Source of the DNA: Eleusine coracana subsp. coracana
Lineage: Eukaryota; Streptophyta; Magnoliopsida; Poales; Poaceae
Direction of reading: 5' to 3'
Assembly (NCBI GenBank): GCA_032690845.1
Contig: CM064430.1
Coordinates: 9,720,949 to 9,784,948, forward strand
Length of the DNA: 64,000 nt
Shown: piece after piece, positions 57,690-64,000 of the stretch
Position numbering within the stretch: the stretch's first letter is position 1
Layout of the letters: every line of letters starts with the position of its first letter
Notes under the pieces: generated by a model
What the model was told of the DNA's origin: nothing
Seen by the model: the letters and a program-made list of their open reading frames with translations, nothing else
The model's database searches: none
Program-made: the position numbers and the translations under genes

Positions 57690-58410
57690 ATTGATTCAAC
57701 CAAGCTACAGACGCACACGAATATCTCAAAACGATACAAATATGAGCTTTTCTTCAGTCCTCCACCCGGTACCGCCTCCTAAGAGGTACCAGCGTCATCC
57801 GACCGTCAAGTCCGTTGGGGTAGGATCGCCATCTGCTTGCCTCTCGCACGAGGGAAAAATTTCTCTGCCGCAGTCCGCATCACCGCCGCTCGCTGAAATC
57901 CGCCAGGGCCTCGAGCGTCCTCGTCTCCGCTCGCAGTCCCTGTCGCCGCTCGCAGCCCAGTCGTCCCTGTCTCGCTCGCTGCCCAGTTGTCCCTGTCGCC
58001 GCTTGCAGCCTGCCTGCCATCCCCGCCGCCGCTCGCAGCCTGTGAGTTCAGCATCCTTCTGCGCGTCCCCGACGCTGCCGTCCCTGTCACCGCTCGCAGC
58101 CCAGCCATGCCTGTCGCCGCTCGCAGCCCGCCCGCTATCCCCGCCGTCGCTCGCTGCCCGGACGATGAACTTGGGTGCGACCTCCGCTCGACACCCTGTA
58201 GATCTTGCCGGTAAAAGGTCAAGGACGCGTCGCTGACGAGGCCGCATCAAGGCGCTGCTGGTCGCCACGCCTCAGGGAAACGCCCCTGCTCCATTTGGCC
58301 TGTTGGTCGTCGATCTCAATCACAACCAGCTCGTGCTGCCCAGGAGACTCGCCGCTGCTCCGGTGCGCTATGAAGCTAAGGAGGAGGAAGCCGCCAGGGA
58401 GAGATGAATA
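57690..58410. other. GC-rich repetitive segment with open frames on both strands
   Basis: Built of repeated ccctgtcgccgctcgcagcc-type words. Both strands show long frames (up to 181 residues), but these are compositional and have no domain. GGTACC-containing words at both sides (57766 and about 58600) suggest a captured GC-rich segment in a DNA element, not proven. Confidence 0.35.
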
Positions 58411-58906
58411 GAGCCTAGGATTCGGGTAGAGAGAAGGAGAATAAAAGGGAACATTTTGGAATGTGCGATACGAAAGGAAAAAATCTAATCGATGTGGCGA
58501 GACGGTGATTCGTGGAGGCGGGCGCGCACTGTCGAAATTTTCGTGATGTGGAATTACGACGAAGGCCCTCTATCATCTATCACGGTAGTTCTCAAGCGGT
58601 ACCGGAGCAGGCGTGGTAGTACTGACGTTTGCTGACTGTTAGATCAAGTTAAATCGAATGGTTCAAGGCATGGTACCTCTGGTATCTGGTAACTGTTGAA
58701 GGACTGTAAAAAAGCTTTACAAATATATAAGTAGTTAATAATAGTACTACTTGAATAACATATACATCAGTACTATATCTCTATCATCATTAGGAAGATA
58801 TGAGTTTAGGAGCGATAATGCCACAGTGTCAGTTACTACAGAGGAGGGAGAGAACTAATCCATAAGTGGATACATATACAGATCCCATAAAACAATGGTA
58901 AATCAC
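58411..58906. other. Intergenic
   Basis: No gene recognised. The right end is presumably the 3' flank of the F-box pseudogene. Confidence 0.35.
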
Positions 58907-60045
58907 TCACATCATGAGCGGGTCACCATTTGCCAAGCTCAGTAGATTTCCCGTGTACAAACCAATTGTAGTACAAGAAATGATCTCTGCCACATCTTTG
59001 AATGCGCGGGTGTTCAGATCGTAGATTTTCAGTGACGCCTTCCTTCCTTTCTGAACAAGCACTATCCTCCCATCATTTAAAACAAGCACCGGCCGTATCG
59101 TACGTTCAGCAGCATACTTATAACTGAATAAAGCGTACATATACTTCATTTCAACCAGTATTCTCTGTCGCATGACCCATACGCCCCTTCCAGGATCCTC
59201 CAGAAACCATAGGTCCATGCAAGGAACCGTCCGATGAACCACAACCAAGCAGCCATTCAAGACGGCTAGTGAGAACTTACCCCAGACACTTTGGTTATCG
59301 CGAAGAGCAGGATGATCATTCAAAACACTTCTTCCGGGCCCTCGGATCTCCGGCCGCCACTCCTCTGTTTCGAGGTCGAAGGAGCCAATGCGGAACGGCC
59401 TCACATGTTGCTCCTGTTCGTGACCAACCTCATCTAAGAAGAAGTAAACGAACCCGTGGGCGACCGACCACGCTGCTCCACGCGCCCAACCCGAAAGTAT
59501 ACTGAGGTGCCGTCTTTCCCCTCCACCGAATGTGGCTATTGCTTCCAGGGTCAGCGAGGGTGATTACCTCGTAAAGCTGTAGGTTCGTGTTGGGAGCAGG
59601 GGAGCAGTGGAGCGTGCGAAGCAACTTGTACTCGACTATGGAGGCAACCTGCCCAATCGCAACTGAAGTCTTGTCATGGGAAATGTACGGCTCGTGCGCC
59701 GTGTGTTCTGCTGACAGTCCTTGCGGCAAGGTCCAGACGAGTCCAGTGCCCGGGTTGAGCACTCTGCATCTCCCGCTGGGCACCTCTTCGACGCAGATGA
59801 GGTCGAGCTACGTGGACACCACCCGTTCAACGAGCCCTGCCGTGTTCGTCGCGTCCTGCATGACGACCCGTTTGATGACGCGCCCGGAGAGGAGGTCGAT
59901 GATGTCGAAAAGCATGCCATTGCTAGTGTCGTCGGCAGCGTAGCCGACGACGATGAGCGGTTCCGTGTGAGCGGCCGTGAAGAGCGGGACGGAGAAGAGG
60001 GAATGCCACGCCCGGCACACAGCGCGCAAGCGGCAGAGGTCCTTG
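58907..60045 (-). pseudogene. F-box protein pseudogene, cut by a gypsy element
   Basis: The reading starts inside the F-box at KDLCRLRAVCRAWHSLF (60045) and runs to TGA at 58907-58909. Downstream it has RVLNPGTGLVWTLP, IGQVASIVEYKLLRTLH, SFDLETEEWRPEIRG, CMDLWFLEDPGRGVW and LYTGNLLSLANG, the same order as in the intact paralogue. Lesions: an in-frame TAG after RVVST (about 59808) and a frameshift near 59470-59500. The N-terminal half of the F-box is missing because the LTR at 60046 sits there. It probably lies beyond the far LTR, outside the window. Confidence 0.85.
60041..60045. repeat. Left target duplication of the gypsy element
   Basis: ccttg directly precedes the LTR. The right copy is expected beyond the window. 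Confidence 0.5.
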
Positions 60046-60450
60046 TGTCATGATCATTACTGACGAACAAGGCAAGTACAAGAGAAAGGGGTGCCAACGT
60101 GATGAGCTGCTTGATTCGTGAAGACCAGTTTAGTTCGTAGTAAGAGAGTCTCTTCTGGAAACATTAATCGGCTTGTGTCTGTTGGGCCTTGGACTGTATA
60201 ATAGCCGTGTGGAGTATTCACCTGTAATGGCTTGGGCCACTCCAACTCTGTTGCGGTGCATATAATCAGCACCGGGTGGTGGTGGGCGGATCATCGATCC
60301 AATGGCAGAAGGAATCTGAGAGCACGTTGCTCTCTGTCTTATCTCTCTCTCGTGCTCTTCCCCTTTTCCCTCCTATCCTTTACCTGATTCTCTCTCTGAT
60401 CTTTCCCAATTCTTCTGAATCCACTTCTCAAGCATAGTAGATCCCTAACA
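60046..60450 (+). repeat. 5' LTR of the gypsy element
   Basis: 405 bp, begins tgtcatgatcattactg and ends gatccctaaca. A pyrimidine-rich ctctctctcg stretch near 60345 follows a likely transcription start region. Confidence 0.85.
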
Positions 60451-60452
60451 AT

Positions 60453-60465
60453 TGGTTATCAGAGC
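60453..60465 (+). other. Primer-binding site, initiator Met tRNA type
   Basis: tggttatcagagc begins two bases inside the LTR, matching the usual 3' end of initiator methionine tRNA with one change. Confidence 0.8.
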
Positions 60466-60627
60466 CTAGAATCCTCAGGTTTTTTTTTTGGAGATCGTCG
60501 AGAATCAGGAACCAATCAGTTCAACCCACCACCAACCCCACCGTCCACTACCTGTTCGACAAATTGCCTCAACCCAACCCTAACACTGGCAGAACCGAAT
60601 CCTTACCTCAAACCCCGTTTTACCTCG

Positions 60628-61771
60628 ATGCTACAGCAGAAGATCATGTCGCAAGACACGATGCTGTCCGAATTCATCAGGAGATATGAGGAAGACCAGA
60701 TCAAGGTCGCTGAAGAGAGGGCCAAGGCTGATGCTGATCGGAAGACTACGCACAAGGCAATTGAGCTCCTGCAGAACGCAGTCGATGCTTGGAAACCCAT
60801 GGAAGAGCAAGTGAAAGATCTCCAGACCCAGTTTGTGACCCTTCGTCGCCATGTGGATCACTTGGAGAAGAGTGCGGTGCTGGTGGATATGAAGACAACA
60901 CCACCTTCTTCCGTGGAACCGGCGGATGAGGTCAAATCGACCTCCATCCTGGGGACTCCACCACTTTTGGGTAGTGGTTTCGGGCCTAATGGCCACCGCG
61001 TCGACAACAATCACCGGGGATCGGCCTTTGCGCCCTCCTGGTCAAAGGTACGCCAGTGTCACCAAGTCTGCAGTACCCCTCTTTCACTTATGTCACTGGA
61101 GAATCTCATGAGAACTCACACTTTCAATCCTCAATTCTGCATAATTCTAGCAATAACTCTTTTCTTAAACTTGATTTTCCATGTTTTAATGGGGACAATC
61201 CGAAATACTGGAAACGGCGATGTGAAGATTATTTCAGTCTGTATGGAATCCCAATGGAGCAGTGGGTCCGAATGGCAACCTATCATTTTTCAGGCACAGC
61301 GTCGCTTTGGGTACAAGCGCAGACAGAATTCAGCTCATGGCAAGATCTCTGTACCAGGTTGGTTGAGCGTTTCGGCAGGGATCAGTATCAAGAGATCATC
61401 CAGTAGCTATTTGCAATTCGCCAAGAGAACACAATATATGAGTAATGTTCAGGTTTGAACCGTTGATGAATCAGATTCTGGCTCACAATCCATCTTATGA
61501 CCCAGTATTTTTCACTACTCGCTTTGTTGATGGTCTGCGTCCGGACATCCGTGCCACTATCACGCTGCATCGCCCAAAGGACCTAGATACTGCATATTCA
61601 TTAGCATCATTGCAGGAGAATGTGGCTAATCACACTGTGCCTCGTTATAGTCAGGTGAACAATCAACCCTTGCAGAAACCCAGATTCCCTATGGTGCCAG
61701 CACCACTTGTACGCCTAGCACTTGAAGGACCGCACAATGATAAGAAGTCAATAGAGAAGAAAGGAACATAG
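60628..61771 (+). pseudogene. Gypsy Gag, disrupted
   Basis: Starts MLQQKIMSQDTMLSEF with a long charged coiled-coil-like N-terminus. The Gag core includes FPCFNGDNPKYWKRRCEDYF, QWVRMATYHFSGTASLWVQA and LVERFGRDQYQEII, then QILAHNPSYDPVFFTTRFVDGL. The frame changes near 61040-61056. There is a TAG after EIIQ (about 61404) and a shift at about 61440. A TAG at 61769-61771 precedes DRLTALRAYHRARGLCF. Three or more lesions, so no Gag-Pol product is expected from this copy. Confidence 0.8.
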
Positions 61772-64000
61772 GACAGATTAACAGCACTAAGAGCCTATCA
61801 TCGAGCTAGAGGCTTGTGTTTCAAATGTGGAGAAAAGTGGGGTAATGGTCACAAATGTGCTGCAACAGTACAATTGCATGTGGTGGAGGAACTACTGGAT
61901 CTTCTACAGGATCATGATCCTAAATCACCTGGAGTTCAAGAAGAAACATCAGATGAGGAATCTCTTTATTGCTTGTCTCAGGATGCTACTGCTGGTACAA
62001 CTGGACCTAAAACTATGAGAGTTTGTGGCCTCATTGAAGATCAAGAAGTTCTGATTCTGGTGGATTCAGGCAGTACTCATAGTTTTATCAGCTCTCACAT
62101 TGCAGCCAAGTTACAAAGATCAAGAGTCTTTATCCCTCCAATTCAAGTTAGAGTGGCCAATGGAGCACAACTTTCATGCAACAGTCAACTGGATTCCTGC
62201 TCTTGGTGGGCTCAGGGTCACACTTTTAAAACTAATCTAAGAATCCTGGACATTGGCTGTTATGACATGATACTTGGCATGGATTGGCTGGAAACCTGCA
62301 GCCCTATCATTCATGAGTGGGATAAAAGGAGAATGTCATTTATGCAAAGAGATAGGTGGATAACCTTACAAGGGGTGTTGCCCAACTTGAAGGAGTGTGC
62401 TCCTTTATCTGCAGCTCAAATGGTGAAGCTTGTTGCTCATAACAGTATACATCATGTGGTAGCCCTTTGCCCTGTCACACAATCTGATGCAATAGAACTT
62501 CCCCACAAGGTGCACCAATTATTGCAACAGTATGAAACTATCTTTGAGGAACCACAAACACTACCCCCACACAGACCTTGGGATCATCATATTCCATTAA
62601 TGGCTGGTACTCAACCTGTTACTATCAGGCCTTATAGGTACACACCAGAACAAAAATCAGAAATCGAGCAGCAAGTAAAAGAAATGTTGGAATCTGGCCT
62701 GATTAGACCAAGCAACAGTCCTTTCTCATCACCAGTATTACTGGTCAGGAAGAAGGAAGGAACTTGGCGATTCTGTATAGACTTCAGGCACCTCAATGCC
62801 ATCACAGTCAAGAATAAATACCCTTTACCCATCATTGATGAATTGTTGGATGAATTGAATGGGGCAGCATGGTTCTCCAAACTAGACTTGAGAGCAGGAT
62901 ACCACCAATTTCGACTGTGTGAAGGGGATGAAATGAAAACAGCCTTCCAAACACATCATGGGCACTTTGAATTCAGAGTCATGCCTTATGGGTTATGTAA
63001 TGCCCCAGCCACCTTTCAAAGTGCAATGAATGAAATATTAGCACCATTACTCAGAAAGAGTGTCCTGGTATTCATTGATGACATACTAATCTACAGCAAG
63101 ACCCTGGAGGATCACTTGATACATCTACAGCAAGTCCTGGATCTCATTAAAGCACATGGGCTAAAAGTGAAAAGATCCAAATGCACTTTTGCAGTACAAC
63201 AAATTTCCTATCTAGGACACATGATTACTTCTGAAGGAGTGTTACCTGGTGACAAGATAATAGAAGTTAGAGACTGGCCTATTCCCACTACAGTAAAAGA
63301 ACTCAGAAGTTTCCTAGGTCTGGCAGGATATTACAGAAAATTTGTCAAAGACTATGGAGCTATCAGCAAACCACTCACTGACTTACTAAAGAAGAATTCT
63401 GTGTTTGTGTGGACACCAACAGCTGATTCATCATTTCAAGAATTGAAGACCAGACTAACCAATGCTCCAGTGTTGGCATTACCAAATTTTTCTCAGCAGT
63501 TCATCATTGAAACTGATGCCAGTGATAAAGGGATTGGGGCAGTCCTTATGCAAAACCAACATCCTATTGCATATCTCAGTAAAGCCTTGTGTCCAAGAAA
63601 TCAGGGATTAGCTGCATATGAGAAAGAATGTCTTGCTATACTCTTAGCTGTGGATCACTGGAGGCCTTATTTGGCTCATGCTGAATTTGTTATCAGGACA
63701 GACCACAAGAGTCTCATTCATCTCACTGAACAAAGAGTTCGTACACCTATCCAGCAAAGGGCCTTAACAAAACTGTTAGGACTCAACTACACCATCCAGT
63801 ACAAACAAGGGCAGTTTAACAAAGTAGCAGATGCTTTATCTCGAAAGCCTTTCACCAGTACCACCGAATTAGTAGCTATCTCAGTGACCAGACCGGTTTG
63901 GATGAAACATATTGTACAAAGTTACCTTGAGGATAGCCAGTGCAAGCAACTACTAGAACAATTAGCAGTCTCTCCATCTCAGGACTCGCAGTATACTCTT
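61772..64000 (+). CDS. Gypsy pol, open to the window edge
   Basis: A 743-codon frame without stop runs to the last base and is incomplete. In order: zinc knuckle CFKCGEKWGNGHKC (about 61820-61860), protease LVDSGSTHSF (VDSG near 62060), and CYDMILGMDWL. The RT follows with YRYTPEQKSEIEQQ, WRFCIDFRHLNAITVKNKYP, FSKLDLRAGYHQFRL, MPYGLCNAPATFQ and FIDDILIYS (63071-63097). RNase H then appears (FIIETDASDKGIGAVLMQ; RTDHKSLIHL; QGQFNKVADALSRKPF). It produces the replicating enzymes of the element. Intact motifs contrast with the broken gag, so expression would need readthrough or a helper. Confidence 0.88.

Larger units (their letters stand above)
60046..64000 (+). mobile_element. Ty3/gypsy retrotransposon, 3' part outside the window
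   Basis: LTR 60046-60450, primer site 60453-60465, gag 60628-61771 (broken), pol 61772 onward (open to the end of the window). The RT before integrase order is expected for gypsy. Integrase and the 3' LTR are not in the window. Confidence 0.9.

Noticed and set aside
57691..58268. Long frames on both strands (181 plus, 157 and 138 minus)
   Set aside because: All arise from repeated GC-rich words; mutually exclusive; no domain.

Overview
The window is nuclear DNA of a grass (Poaceae), gene-poor and dominated by transposable elements. The reasons are the retrotransposon families, many small Stowaway- and Tourist-type MITEs with TA or TAA target duplications, a PIF/Harbinger transposase with a plant intron, an Rx-N/NB-ARC gene of the grass type, and F-box genes with GT-AG 5' UTR introns. 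I cannot name the species from sequence alone. Only two host genes look intact: a degenerate NB-ARC gene without LRRs (9017-10507, minus) and an F-box gene (53258-54442, minus). Two more F-box paralogues on the same strand are broken (32364-33561 and 58907-60045), so the right half was once an F-box cluster that transposons have invaded.

Left part, 1-15.5 kb: an LTR with primer-binding site cut by the window edge; two divergent inverted copies of one repeat (about 1014-2270 and 11020-12300); a LINE with a 15-bp target duplication (3058-7711) inserted inside an RNase H-like reading frame that resumes in phase after it; then the NB-ARC gene.

Middle part, 15.5-32.1 kb: a nested pile. A fragment of a Helitron replicase/helicase gene abuts a LINE reverse-transcriptase fragment. 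That fragment is split by a complete but dead Ty1/copia element (18778-25977, 5-bp duplication ccatg). After it come a Mutator-like element with about 300-bp inverted repeats, a hAT-like repeat, a MITE inside a MITE, and another TAA-flanked element carrying GC-rich tandem repeats.

Right part, 32.1-64 kb: F-box pseudogene; a Helitron 3' end with a Stowaway MITE inside it; a complete gag-only Ty3/gypsy-type element with 830-bp LTRs (35722-40323, duplication aatag); a Stowaway MITE split exactly at A|T by a 672-bp Helitron; a 5.2-kb PIF/Harbinger element with its transposase and Myb-like genes, both decayed; a 5'-truncated RTE-type LINE with a 20-bp duplication; the intact F-box gene; a 576-bp fold-back element; two Tourist-like MITEs; a third F-box gene cut by a Ty3/gypsy element. 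That element's pol frame is open from 61772 to the window end.

Apart from the two host genes, almost nothing works together as a pathway. The content of the window is a stratigraphy of insertions, several of which can be ordered and bounded to the base by their target-site duplications. I saw no rRNA, tRNA or CRISPR array, and no clear new multi-gene system.
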